Shown here: positions 1-10,096 of the stretch, in pieces
Layout: every line of letters begins with the position of its first letter
How positions within the stretch are numbered: position 1 is the first letter of the stretch
DNA from: Saccharina japonica
Taxonomy: Eukaryota; Sar; Phaeophyceae; Laminariales; Laminariaceae
Length of the DNA stretch: 64,000 nt
Assembly: GCA_008828725.1 (NCBI GenBank)
Contig: MEHQ01002268.1
Coordinates: 1 to 64,000, forward strand
Reading direction: 5' to 3'
Position numbers and translations under genes: made by a program
The notes under the pieces: model-generated
Seen by the model: only the letters and a program-made list of their open reading frames with translations
The model's database searches: none
Told to the model about the DNA's origin: nothing

Positions 1-2
1 AA

Positions 3-1181
3 GTCATGAGGCTTCGCAAGAGCCTCTACGGAATCCCGCAGGCACCAGGCAACTGTCATGGTGAAATCGACGGCTTCGTGATCGCCATAGGATTTCAGCC
101 ACTCAAGCCCAACCCCTGCATCCACACCTACACGCACAAGGATGGAATCTACAACCCCGAAACCAAGACAGAGCCAACGTTTCCAAGCTGGAACAAGGAC
201 ACGGTCATTCTCACCATCTACGTTGATGATCTTCTACTGGTGGGACAGAACAAAGTGCTTCTCAAGCAGCTGGAGAAGAAGCTCGTGCGGCGCTTTGACA
301 CGAAGTGCATGGGGGACGTCTCGATGGTGCTCGGAATGCAAGTCACTCGCGACCGCGAGAAAGGATTACTCGCCATCTCACAAGCGCACTACACCACGTC
401 GGTACTCGAGACATACGGCATGGGGGAGTGCAAACCGGTGTACACGATCGGAGCCGGGCCGGAGCTATCAATCATCCAGGAGGAAGGAGACCTTCTGAGC
501 AAAGCAGACACGCAGCGGTACCAGTCCATCGTCGGCAGCGTCATGTACCTGGCTCAAGTAAGCCGCTACGACATCCTCTACGGCGTCAACCAGCTAGGGA
601 GGGCAATGTCGAAGCCATCGAAAGCACACATGGGCGCAGCTAAGCTTCTGCTTCGATACCTCGCCGGCAGCATCGACTTCAATATCTCCTACTCGCAAGG
701 AGGGTTCAAGCTGACAGCGTTCTCCGACGCCAACTGGGGCAACAACCCGGACAACGGAAAGTCAACTTCATCGTACGTCATGATGATGTGCAACGGGCCT
801 GTGAGCTTCAAAGTGGGCATGCAAGGGCTGACGGCCCAGTCAACGATGGAGGCCGAGCTTGTGGCAGCAGCACTGGCGATAAAGGAAGCAGTCTACTGTG
901 CCGGTATGATGGGGGAGCTAGGATTCGAGGAGGCGTTCAAGTGCATCCCGATCCACATCGACAACACTTCGGCTCTGCACGTGGCCGGAAACAAGACCTA
1001 CAGCTCGCGTGCGAAACACGTGGCACTGAGGCTGTTCTATGTGCGTGAGATCATCCAGGAGGGAAAAATCAGCATCCACTACGTCCCAACCGAGCTCAAC
1101 ATAGCCGACATCGGGACAAAGTTCCTCAGCAAACACCGCCACCGATACCTCATTGGGCTGATCAACAACTTCAAGGCATAA
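3..1181 (+). CDS. Ty1/copia retrotransposon polyprotein, 3' part (reverse transcriptase end and RNase H), cut by the window edge
   Basis: The reading frame is open from the first bases to a stop at 1181, so the ATG at 6 is internal and the true start lies outside the window. The first residues contain KSLYGIPQAPG, the copia counterpart of the KSLYGLKQAPR block. YVDDLLL, the polymerase active-site box with the catalytic Asp pair, follows near residue 73. Then come the connection region and RNase H: SDANWG near residue 243, STMEAELVA near 279, IHIDNTSA near 317 and the C-terminal block SRAKHVALR...IADIGTK. In the family this enzyme copies element RNA into DNA and removes the RNA strand. About 390 codons run without a stop or frameshift, so the copy is young or under constraint. 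A polypurine tract and LTR follow as expected. Gag, protease and integrase would lie to the left. Family call is firm; clade within copia is not resolved. Confidence 0.95.
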   Translation, partial: VMRLRKSLYGIPQAPGNCHGEIDGFVIAIGFQPLKPNPCIHTYTHKDGIYNPETKTEPTFPSWNKDTVILTIYVDDLLLVGQNKVLLKQLEKKLVRRFDTKCMGDVSMVLGMQVTRDREKGLLAISQAHYTTSVLETYGMGECKPVYTIGAGPELSIIQEEGDLLSKADTQRYQSIVGSVMYLAQVSRYDILYGVNQLGRAMSKPSKAHMGAAKLLLRYLAGSIDFNISYSQGGFKLTAFSDANWGNNPDNGKSTSSYVMMMCNGPVSFKVGMQGLTAQSTMEAELVAAALAIKEAVYCAGMMGELGFEEAFKCIPIHIDNTSALHVAGNKTYSSRAKHVALRLFYVREIIQEGKISIHYVPTELNIADIGTKFLSKHRHRYLIGLINNFKA

Positions 1182-1530
1182 GGACAACCTGGAAGCAGCA
1201 CGGAGGCGCTCCTGGTGCGACAAAGGCGGTAGACATCATTTGTTTGACATTTATAGGACCATGAGCGGTCTTGGAATACATATATTCTACTGTGGGGTAT
1301 GCTTGTTTGGACCCTGTTTCACGACGTCGATGATCGTTTGATTACCGGGCAGAGCCCTAGTTACGACGGCGTTTAGTTGATGACCGGGAAGATGTTGGAG
1401 CTACAGCCAGTATAGTTTAGAAGTTTGCCGTCGCTTACTTGACTTCGTAGACATTCAAAAACGAGTATCGACAATCGACAGGGTTAACATTAGTTGGTGC
1501 TTCAGTGCCCACAGCAGTGCGATTTCCATT
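1182..1530 (+). other. Untranslated 3' internal region of the copia element
   Basis: This is the non-coding stretch between the pol stop codon and the polypurine tract. It has no open frame of note and no recognised motif. It is assigned to the element because it lies between pol and the LTR. Confidence 0.7.
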
Positions 1531-1539
1531 AAGGGGGAG
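1531..1539 (+). promoter_or_regulatory. Polypurine tract priming plus-strand DNA synthesis
   Basis: The purine run AAGGGGGAG directly abuts the TGTT that opens the LTR. This is the usual copia arrangement: an RNase H-resistant purine run primes plus-strand synthesis and its 3' end defines the LTR edge. Confidence 0.85.
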
Positions 1540-2203
1540 TGTTAAAGATATTAGGGCGTGAACACCTACATCTCTGATTAATGTTCATCGCCACTGCTGT
1601 TGCCTGGGGCAGCAGTAGTTAGCACCAGCACTGCTATAGCAAAGGAGAGCAGGTAGTTGTAGCCGGGGGAAGCAGTACGTAGCACTACTACTGTAATACT
1701 GCTGTAAACAGAAAGCAGCAGTCACGATACGTAACCAAGTACCACTCGGTAGATTCGGGATCGCGACGAGTCAAGAAGCAGGTGTACCCGAGCTACGACC
1801 AGCCAGAACTGGGATCGGCTAACCGCTATTCGTCGGCCAACGTAGGTAGCACTGGTTCTGCCAATAGCGTGTTGCAGTAGCTGAGCACAACAGTAGCATC
1901 GGTGATGTTATAGGCAGCAAAAGGAAAAACACGGTGCGATACGTTACGGTTCGACTAAGGTGCGGCGTAACTACGAGGACCCCGACGAGTTGTGTTTTGT
2001 TGTTGTTTGTTTGTGTTTTCGTACACGGGGTCCTCCGAAGTATTATTGTTGTAGCGAACGAAGGATCAGGGTCTGAGTAGCTACGAGAGAGAGCATGGGC
2101 GTGCCCCACCCTCTCTCACTTCTCTCACCACCACCACTAGACTCCGAAGTCTATTGTTCTCTAAGTTTTTTCTTTGCCCATCTAAGCGGCCCACTACACA
2201 ACA
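1540..2203 (+). repeat. 3' LTR of the copia element, about 664 bp
   Basis: The LTR starts with TGTTAAAG right after the polypurine tract and is placed to end at ACACAACA, giving the TGTT...AACA ends typical of copia LTRs. The right boundary is inferred from this terminal motif only, because the 5' LTR is outside the window. The following 5 bases (TCAAT) would be the target-site duplication; this cannot be checked here. Confidence 0.75.
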
Positions 2204-2396
2204 TCAATCTTCTGGGGGTCTTATCATCTGTGGAACATCGTCCATCAATACCAGCAAGGTAGCATACTGCTGCCCGTGACCGCCTGTGCGACCACCTGTC
2301 GAGGGTATACCAACTATACCTGAATATCACATAATAATCATGATAAGAACAAGGCTAAGATTTTCAGCTTAAATAGCAGTTTTCGCGTACGTACTG

Positions 2397-2811
2397 ATGT
2401 ATTTTTTGTCCATCCCATTTATTATCTTCGCACTTCCGTCTTTCTCCCTCCCTATTCGTAACTCAGATCCGGGGTCACAAAGCAGGCTCCTCTTCCTCTT
2501 CCCCCACTACGGTTCTTGCCTTGCATTTTTATCGCGAGAAGATTTCAGCACTTTCTTCCCTCGTCAACTCTCGTCGAATTTTGCTTACCCACGCTATAAT
2601 ATTTAAAAAAATTAAAAAACAACAGCTGTGAGCTCGAGGATTTCGTCGAAGCTCATCTTTGCTAGCTGAGTGTAATACTTCGATCTGCGCTCTCGACAGA
2701 CGGTGTCATTTGATAATAATAAAAACCTCCATGTTGGGGAGAATCGAACCCTCGACATCCGGGCCTACAGGCTTTTTCGTGGCTACCAGTTAGACCACCG
2801 GGGCGACCGGT
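2397..2811 (-). mobile_element. tRNA-derived SINE copy, interrupted by another repeat
   Basis: Read on the minus strand, a tRNA-like head (2811 to 2731) carries a box-B-like GGTTCGATTCTCC and the family start CCGGTCGCCCCGGTGG. The body (2600 to 2397) is nearly the same as that of the copies at 9649-10006 and 56512-56911, and ends in the tail GGGATGGACAAAAAA. Head and body are separated by about 130 bp, much of it a fragment of a different repeat (2607-2690), so this is a nested insertion. Confidence 0.75.
2607..2690 (-). repeat. Dispersed repeat fragment (GAGCTTCGACGAAATCCTCG family) inside a SINE
   Basis: The block is the reverse complement of 11350-11425 and also matches 51300-51380. All three share the order CTCAGCTAGCAAAGATGAGC, CGACGAAATCCTCGAGCTC and CACAGCTGTT. 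Its position between the head and body of a SINE shows that it inserted after that SINE. Confidence 0.7.
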
Positions 2812-3159
2812 ATACGGACAACTGAAAGAGTGTGGTAGATGCAGCACTAAATTATAATATCAGTAGTACGTCGTAGTACATTGAAGAGTGGAGGTTTCCG
2901 GATACGATCCGATCTATACAGGCACAGAAGAGAACTGACATGTTGTTGCTGTTCTAATCGATATAGACCGACAAATAGTGGTTGGGGATTGTATAGACCT
3001 GGACACGTTAGATCTCCATTTATTTAATAATCCATCCCCCATCATCCCTGATTTATCGTAGTCCATTGCTATATCATACGAGGAGAGTAGACCGGTTTGC
3101 TGACCCGTTTGCGTACATACAGATAGATAGGCCGAAGGGCCGCAGTTTTATATTTATTT
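2812..3159. other. No gene or recognised repeat
   Basis: I see no supported coding region or repeat here. There is only a short fragment (GGCCGAAGGGCC near 3130) resembling the family at 3690-3870 and 9035-9440. Confidence 0.5.
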
Positions 3160-3400
3160 TTTCATAACATCCCATTTATTATCTTCGCCCTTCTTTTCTC
3201 TCTCCCTCTTTTAGTAGTAACTCAGATCCTAACATGGTCACTAAGTCACTAAGTCACTAAGTAGGCTCTTCTCCTCCCTCCGCAAAACGGCACTATATCA
3301 TACTATATCATACTATATCATACGTGCCTTGCGTTTTCATAGCCAGAAGATGTCTGCGCTTTCTTCCTTCGTCGACTCGCGTCGAAGTCCTAGGGGTCGA
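3160..3400 (-). mobile_element. SINE body without a recognisable head
   Basis: The minus-strand sequence matches the body and tail of the SINE at 9649-10006 (CATCCCATTTATTATCTTCG on the plus strand, then AACTCAGATCC, GTGCCTTGCG and CTTCGTCGACTCGCGTCGAA). It carries two small local expansions: three or four TCACTAAG units near 3238-3262 and ACTATATCAT units near 3291-3322. No tRNA head is visible. Confidence 0.65.
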
Positions 3401-3689
3401 AAAATCCGTACCGACGGACGGTAGGTAGTAGTAGGGTACTTGGTAGATCTTAGAGGGGACTATGACACGCGCTAGCTGAGTGAGGGAAGCACTGTTCGAC
3501 CCACAGGGTACCACGAATGAATCCTGATACTGCTGTAGAGTAACTACATATAGTACATACTACCTGGTATGATAGTGCAACATGTGCGTGCGTTACGAAC
3601 CCAGCACCGCAAAGAAGATTTCTTAGAGTGCTTGCTGTCCATCAGTTACTGTACGTAGTGTAGTAGTTGTTCCTGACTGCCTGACTGAC

Positions 3690-3870
3690 CGGATTGATTG
3701 CTGACGGATCAAAGGGCTTCGGATCGTTTTTGGTTTACCAATCAATGTATCTGTCTAAAGTGCTGTAAGAGTACACAGACAAACAGACATATGGACAATG
3801 AGGGGAAACCTTGGACCACGGAAGGCGCGAGCTTTACATTGTATGGTGAGCTGATCGACGTACTATACTA
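3690..3870 (+). repeat. Dispersed repeat, copy 1 (GCTGACGG...AAAGGGC...AAACCTTGG)
   Basis: The part from about 3745 matches 8372-8496 in the same orientation, including GTCTAAAGTGCTGTAAGAG and GGGGAAACCTTGGACCACGG. The first part, with CTGACGGATCAAAGGGC, resembles 9035-9190 and 9368-9440. The two long matches flank the large inverted repeat at 4080-8130 as direct repeats. Confidence 0.7.
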
Positions 3871-3935
3871 TATTGTTATTGCACGGCCAAGGAACGGGTT
3901 GGCGTGCTTATTCCACAAGTGTTTGTACAAACATG

Positions 3936-4560
3936 ATAAAATGTTTGGCGGAATCAATAACAACTATCTAAGAACGATCGAGTCAATAGTAATGGTTCCA
4001 TACAGTATGATATGCGTATGATATGAGCAGTACTGAAGCCCCAAATACTCGGAGTACAAGGAGTACCCGCAGTATCGGACTCCGAAATACTCCGAGTACA
4101 AGCAGTATCGAGAGTCTTCATACCCGAAATACTCTGAGTACGAGCAGTATCCCGGAGTATCGAACCCCGAAATACTCCGAGTACACGAAGTACCTGAAGT
4201 ATTTCATCTCCAATACTCCTTACTTTACTCCGGTGTGTGTAGAAAAATGATAAAATGTTTGCCGGAATCAATAATAAATCTCTAAGAACGATCGAGTCAA
4301 TAGTAATGGTTCCATACAGTATGATATGCGTATGATATGAGCAGTACTGAAGCCCCAAATACTCGGAGTACAAGGAGTACCCGCAGTATTGGACCCCGAA
4401 ATACTCCGAGTACAAGCAGTATCGAGAGTGTTCATAATCGAAATACTTCGAGTACGAGCAGTATCCCGGAGTATCGAACCCCGAAATACTCCGAGTACAC
4501 GAAGTACCTGAAGTATTTCATCTCCAATACTCCTTACTTTACTCCAAGGTACTCGGAGCA
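3936..4560 (+). repeat. Two tandem units of about 312 bp rich in ACTCCGAGTAC
   Basis: Two head-to-tail units (about 3936-4247 and 4250-4560) each begin ATGATAAAATGTTTG and end CTTACTTTACTCC. Each holds several copies of the near-palindrome TACTCCGAGTAC. The same units recur inverted at about 7650-8130. The open frames across them are a by-product of the repeat. Confidence 0.85.
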
Positions 4561-5710
4561 TCTGTGCAAACTTTTCGAGACATCCTCGCGTCACTCCCCA
4601 GGCATGTCCCGGAGGGGAACCTTTTACCATATTATATATTGATGTTATCATATTGTTCGATTTTAAAATTCACTCTAATTTATTCTGTTTCATTTCATAA
4701 TTCGTTTTTTGTATTGTCTTGTTTTCTTATTTTTCGGTTCGGCTCGTGTCGTTTTGTAGTACCCGGTACGTTCGCATCTCACTTGCTTTATCCATTCATT
4801 TTGCGTTTATTTAGTTTTGGTTTTCCTCTGTTCCACAGTCTGTGACCACATAATTTGTATGCACTCGGCGGGGCTCGAACTCGCGATCTTGAGGCTTACA
4901 GGCTTCGTGGTTAACTGCTAGCCCACCGGGGCGACCGGTTATATACATATGTATACCAGGTATATATTTTTTATTTCGTTTGATTTCGTTTTTCGTTTTG
5001 TTTCTCCTTGTCTGCGGCCCTCAGGGTGCTAATTAAAGAAGGCAAGTTTCAAATCGGATCGATTTCAAATTGATGTTTGTTTATGAACCCAATCGTTTTT
5101 TTTCCGATTTGAAGTGGAAATACGGCTTTACGTTCTATCGGGTGAAACCGCGTATGCTCCGTATGTTCTCGAAATGTGAATGAGGTCGGAATAACACGAC
5201 ATCCCACAGAACACCCGACTGACAAGTACCGAGGAGAGTAAGCTGAGAGCGACGGCGTGCATCGTCACCTGCACGCCGCCTACAGCCTCTGTTTTATGTT
5301 TAAGGCCCAGGCTAGGAAGCTGTTACTCTCACCTTCGCTTGGGTGGACGGAGGAAGCCCTTAAACGCCACACACCGGAAAGCGACAGCGATACACTGCCG
5401 GCCCTTTCATAAGAAAGTGCCCCACAAGAAACTCAGCCTAAACATTGGGGGAAATAAGGAAGTCGACAGCTATTATACTGAAGTTAGTGTGGGTTTCGTT
5501 AATACGGGCCCTTTATGATTAATATTTTAAAAAAATCGCCAAAGACATCCACAATAATGTCAGGTCAAGGACGGGAAACCTTCGCTGTCAAGGGTATACG
5601 GCCGAGTGTTTAATACTAAAACCTAGTAGTATGGTGTCTGTCAAGGGGTTGAAGGTCCTGTGTCATGACATCTTGTGTCCGAGGGCGGCCAAGAGAGGAG
5701 GAGGGAGCAG
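4080..5710. repeat. Left arm of a long inverted repeat, about 1.63 kb
   Basis: The arm reads as the reverse complement of 6497-8130 with few differences, checked at many points: the ACTCCGAGTAC units, the tRNA-like block at 4861-4938, the pair of ATCGATTTCAAATTGATG stretches, and GTGTCATGACATCTTGTGT next to the spacer. It contains a SINE head but no intact gene. Confidence 0.9.
4861..4938 (-). mobile_element. tRNA-like SINE head in the left inverted-repeat arm
   Basis: On the minus strand this has the box-B-like GAGTTCGAGCCCCGCC and the start CCGGTCGCCCCGGTGGGC. Its body, with TGTGGTCACAGACTGTGG, differs from that of the 9649-10006 copy, so a second SINE subfamily is likely. It is mirrored at 7276-7354. 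Confidence 0.75.
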
Positions 5711-5862
5711 CGTGGGAGGGAGGAGGGAGAGGTGGGAGTGATGGGGCGGAGGGCGCGGAGGGAGGGAGGGAGGGACGGAAGGCGGGAGAGGGAGAGGGCG
5801 AGCGAGGGAAGGAGGGAGGGAGGGAGGGAGGGAGGGAGGGAGGGAGCGAGAAAGCGAGACTG
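5690..5862 (+). repeat. GA-rich simple repeat (GGGA/GGAG)n
   Basis: This is a purine-only tract made mainly of GAGG, GGGA and GGAG words. The overlapping open frames in it are low-complexity Arg/Glu/Gly or Ser/Pro strings and are not genes. Confidence 0.9.
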
Positions 5863-6496
5863 GGACGGAGGGAAAAGCTTTCGCCACCTAATCACTTCCA
5901 GCACAGATAAATGCGTGACGCTGTCGAAACATGAATTTCAATTCCACAAGTGTATAATCAAATTCCAGTTGAAATTAGACACTGGCCTCGTGCGAGCGAT
6001 CGCTGCTGCTCGGCTCGCCACTCCGTTTGGGATGCTGGGAGCCAACCCTGACTACTCCACACACAGGGCACCCCATTAGGTATGGTTTGGACCATGACGA
6101 TCGCCTCCTCGAGGGCTACCGACATGTTGCGTGCGGTAGGGGCGTAGCAGTTTCGAAATAAATTCGGCCGTGGGGTACCCCAAACTGATTCTCATCGGAC
6201 AGACAGACAGACAGACAGACAGATTATTTGATTCCGTTCCTGAGACCACAAGTTACACTTGTGGAATTGCATTGGCGGAGTTTGTTGCTTGTTGTGCAGA
6301 CGAGACAGGTTCGCCGCTCGGCGTGTGCGCTGAGTTCACCGCGGTGTGTGTGTGTTCTTCACATTAAACCTTCCTTTCTACCAGTCGACATCCAGCACAT
6401 CCAGTGTCCGTGCCGATTATTCATTCTAAAAGGGTAACAGTTATTATGTGGTCACAAAACTACGACACAGAGATACTACGACGCTCAGTGCAGTAA
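5711..6496. other. Spacer of the long inverted repeat
   Basis: The 786 bp between the arms hold the GA-rich tract, a short (GACA)n run at 6200-6222 and one copy of the TTCTTCACATTAAACC repeat at 6345-6490. No gene is recognised. Confidence 0.7.
6345..6496 (+). repeat. TTCTTCACATTAAACC family (MITE-A), copy in inverted-repeat spacer
   Basis: The copy contains in order GTGTGTTCTTCACATTAAAC, CCTTCCTTTCTACC, GTCGACATCCAGCACA, TCCGTGCCGATT and TATGTGGTCACAAAACTACG. It matches the cluster of copies between 46.6 and 61.3 kb. Confidence 0.8.
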
Positions 6497-8130
6497 GCAG
6501 AGCAGCTCCCTCCTCCTCTCTTGGCCGCCCTCGAACACAAGATGTCATGACACAGGACCTTCAACCCCTTGACAGACACCATACTACTAGGTTTTAGTAT
6601 TAAACACTCGGCCGTATACCCTTGACAGCGAAGGTTTCCCGTCCTTGACCTGACATCATTGTGGATGTCTTTGACGAAATTGTTCAAAATTTAACAATAA
6701 AGGGCCCGTATTAACGAAACCCACACTAAATTCAGTATAATAGCTGTCGACTTCCCTATTTCCCCCAATGTTTACGCTGAGTTTCTTGTGGGGCACTTTC
6801 TTATGAGAGGGCCGGTAGTGTATCGCTGTCGCTGTCCGGTGTGTGGCGTTTAAGGGCTTCCTCCGTCCACCCAAGCGAAGGTGAGAGTAACAGCTTCCTA
6901 GCCTGGGCCTTAAAAATAAAACAGAGGCTGTAGGCGGCGTGCAGGTGACGATGCACGCCGTCGCTCTCAGCTTACTCTCCTCGGTACTTGTCAGCCGGGT
7001 GTTCTGTGGGATGTCGTGTTATACCGACCTCATTCACATTTCGAGAACATACGGAGCATACGCGGTTTCACCCGATAGAACGTAAAGCCGTATTTCCACT
7101 TCAAATCGGAAACAAATCGATTGGGTTCATAAACAAACATCAATTTGAAATCGATCCGATTTGAAACTTGCCTTCTTTAATTCGCACCCTGAGGGCCGCA
7201 GACAAGGAGAAACAAAACAAAAAACGAAATCAAACGAAATAAAAAATATATACCTGGTATACATATGTATATAACCGGTCGCCCCGGTGGGCTAGCAGGT
7301 AACCACGAAGCCTGTAAGCTTCAAGATCGCGAGTTCGAGCCCCGCCGAGTGCATACAAATTATGTGGTCACAGACTGTGGAACAGAGGAAAACCAAAGCA
7401 AAATAAACGCAAATGAATGGATAAAGCAAGTGAGATGCGAACGTGCCGGGTACGAGTACAAAACGACACGAGCCGAACCGAAAAATAAGAAAAAAAGACA
7501 AAATTATGAAATGAAACAGAATAAATTAGAGTGAATTTTAAAATCGAAAAATATGATAACATCAACATATAATATGGTAAAAGGTTCCCCTCCGGGACGT
7601 GCCTGGGGAGTGACGCAAGGATGTCTCGAAAAGTTTGCACAGATGCTCCGAGTACCTTGGAGTAAAGTAGGGAGTATTGGAGATAAAATACTTCAGGTAC
7701 TTCGTGTACTCGGAGTATTTCGGGGTTCGATACTCCGGGATACTGCTCGTACTCGGGGTATTTCGGTTATGAACACTCTCGATACTGCTTGTACTCGGAG
7801 TATTTCGGGGTCCAAGACTGCGGGTACTCCTTGTACTCCGAGTATTTGGGGCTTCAGTACTGCTCATATGATACGCATATCATACTGTATGGAACCATTA
7901 CTATTGACTCGATCGTTCTTAGATATTTAATATTGATTCCGCCAAACATTTTATCATTTTTCTTCACACACCTTGGAGTAAAGTAAGGAGTATTGGAGAT
8001 GAAATACTTCAGGTACTTCGTGTACTCGGAGTATTTCGGGGTTCGATACTCCGGGATACTGCTCGTACTCAGAGTATTTCGGGTATGAACACTCTCGATA
8101 CTGCTTGTACTCGGAGTATTTCGGAGTCCG
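6497..8130. repeat. Right arm of the long inverted repeat
   Basis: This is the reverse complement of 4080-5710. The outer end stops inside the second tandem unit (at GGAGTCCG), so the left side carries about 140 bp of extra unit (3936-4079) that is not mirrored. Confidence 0.9.
7276..7354 (+). mobile_element. tRNA-like SINE head in the right inverted-repeat arm
   Basis: It begins CCGGTCGCCCCGGTGGGC, has an A-box-like GGTGGGCTAGCAGG and a box B GAGTTCGAGCCCC. It is the mirror of 4861-4938. A body with GTGGTCACAGACTGTGG follows and ends in an A-rich stretch near 7550. Confidence 0.75.
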
Positions 8131-8371
8131 GGGGGGTGTTCAAGTACACCCGCCCGCCGTCTCAATGCGCCGACATGGTGGTCCGCGGTATGGTAGGGGA
8201 CACTACGCCCTAAGCGGATAAAGAGACAAGGACAAAGCCCTTCGGGGTGTTAGCCCTGTGGGGGTACGGGAGCCCTTTAGAGGGAACGGACGCCTTGAAG
8301 TTGGTGACGTCTAACCAAGGGGTTTCCACATATACGTGTGGCATGTTGGCCCAGGGGACCTGACAATAACA

Positions 8372-8496
8372 TATCTGTCTAAAGTGCTGTAAGAGTACAC
8401 AGACAGACAGACATATGGACAATGCGGGGAAACCTTGGACCACGGAAGGCGCGAGCTTTACATTGTAAGGTGAGCTGATCGACGTACTATACTATA
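8372..8496 (+). repeat. Dispersed repeat, copy 2, direct repeat of 3745-3870
   Basis: This is a near-identical copy in the same orientation as 3745-3870, lying just outside the long inverted repeat. The 240 bp between the inverted repeat and this copy hold no recognised feature. Confidence 0.8.
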
Positions 8497-8506
8497 ATAC
8501 CAGGTA

Positions 8507-9034
8507 TATACTACTACTACTACTTACTACTACAGTACTACTACTACAATACTACTTTGTACTAAACTACCACTGCAGCAGCTGTACTACTATATATACT
8601 GTTACTGCGCACACAGCAGTACTGTTACTACTACGACCACTACGTCGTGCACAGCGAGTATACGCCCGAGAGTTGTCCAGTTGTATTGATTGTGCTTGGT
8701 ACTCGATACCTCGATACAGCAGGTATGATGACGGCTACATATATTAGGGAGTTCATATACTTGATGAGGCTTTCTCCATCTGTGAGGTCTCGTGCTTGCT
8801 GCTGACTTGACTTACTTGACTTGCTCGCTGCGCTTCGACGCTGGCCTGCGAGGTCCGACGATAATATATACATGGTTTATGCCTACATGAGGAGCGCTCC
8901 AGCTCCCTGACCCTGCCCGCCTGTGCTAGGCCCCGTCATGCGCCTGAGGTCGTATCAATACGCTACCCCGTCATGCGCCTGAGGTCGTATCAATAAGCTG
9001 TTATTACAGATGTTTACCGTTTACCGGACGGAGT
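8507..9034. other. ACT-rich low-complexity DNA, no gene
   Basis: About 8510-8640 is an imperfect (CTA)n/(TAC)n tract. Near 8927-8996 a 40-bp block (CCCCGTCATGCGCCTGAGGT...) is repeated in tandem. No coding region is supported. Confidence 0.6.
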
Positions 9035-9440
9035 GACTGCTGACGAGCCGAAGGGCCACGGATCTTTTGGTCGAGATCTATGCAACAGTGGCTGGTGCCT
9101 GGTGCCTGGTACCTGGTACCTGGTACTCTGCCGCCGCGGACACGGCGGGGAAACCTTGGAAGAGACAACCAAGCAAGCAAGGCCGCAAGTTGAGCCCAGT
9201 AACCTGTTCGACCTGCCACGGCACTACTACAGTACTACTGTTGTACTACTACTGTAATATCACTGCTGCTGTACTGCTACTACTCTCATACAGTAACGTG
9301 CGCGCTACCTGTGGAAGGATGCGAGGAGAGTCGTCCAGTTTGTGTTGGCCGGATTGCGGCAGACTGACGGGCTGACAGGCCAAAGGGCCACGGATCTTTA
9401 GGCCGACAATCGATTGCTGCCGCCGCAGACACTCGCCGGC
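9035..9440 (+). repeat. Two copies of the GAAGGGCCACGGATCTTTTG repeat
   Basis: Copies at about 9035-9190 and 9368-9440 share CTGACnnGCCnAAGGGCCACGGATCTTT. The first continues into GGCGGGGAAACCTTGG, as at 3690-3870. It also includes the doubled motif TACCTGGTACCTGGTA (9110-9125). Confidence 0.65.
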
Positions 9441-9648
9441 GGGTAAATTATTAGTGGATTTAGTATAGAAAGGGGGACAATGAAATAATTAATACGAAAG
9501 ACGCGAGTTGAGGTATTACATACGGTGGATCATAGGTACAAATAAATAATGCACACTAATAAAACCCAAATAATTAATTAAAAATTCATCCAGGTGCTTT
9601 TAAGGTTTACTCCATAACCTGTCCTCACACACCTCTTCTTATATACCA

Positions 9649-10006
9649 TTTTTTTTTTTTTTTTTTTTTTTGTCCATCCCATTTATTATCTTTGCCCTTC
9701 CTTTCTCTCTCCTCCCTAGTCGTAACTCAGATCCGGGGTCACAAAGTAGGCTCCTCTCCCTCCTCCCCCACTACGGTTCTTGCCTTGCATTTTTATCGCG
9801 AGAAGACTTCAGCCTTTCCTTCCCTCGTCGACTCGCATCGAATTGTGCCTACCCACGCTACTATTAATTGGCGTTCTCAGCAGTTGATTCCGTTTTTTAT
9901 TTATTTTTGCAAATAAACTCAAAAGTCCGACCCACGTGAGATTCGAACTCCAGACATCAACGTTCAGAAGCGTTCGAGGTTACCTCTAGACCATCGGGGC
10001 GACCGA
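9649..10006 (-). mobile_element. Full-length tRNA-derived SINE with poly(A) tail
   Basis: Read on the minus strand from 10006, a tRNA-like head (CGGTCGCCCCGATGG, box B GAGTTCGAATCTCACG) is followed by a short linker and then a body with CGACGAGGGAAGG, CGCGATAAAAATGCAAGGCA, GTAGTGGGGGAGGAGG and ATCTGAGTTACGACTAGG. The end is ATAATAAATGGGATGGACA and at least 20 A. SINEs of this kind are transcribed by RNA polymerase III from the internal A and B boxes and copied by a partner LINE. No target-site duplication is obvious. Confidence 0.85.
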
Positions 10007-10096
10007 CTACATGGCTACAAATAGTAGAACCGCTCTATCACGTAAACTCGTCGGAACACTATAGTATACCTGGTACGTTTATTTCAAACTGTTTAA

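Noticed and set aside
7276..7354. Functional tRNA genes at the five tRNA-like blocks
   Set aside because: Box B is good, but the ends do not form a seven-base acceptor stem, there is no clear anticodon arm, and SINE bodies with A-rich tails follow.
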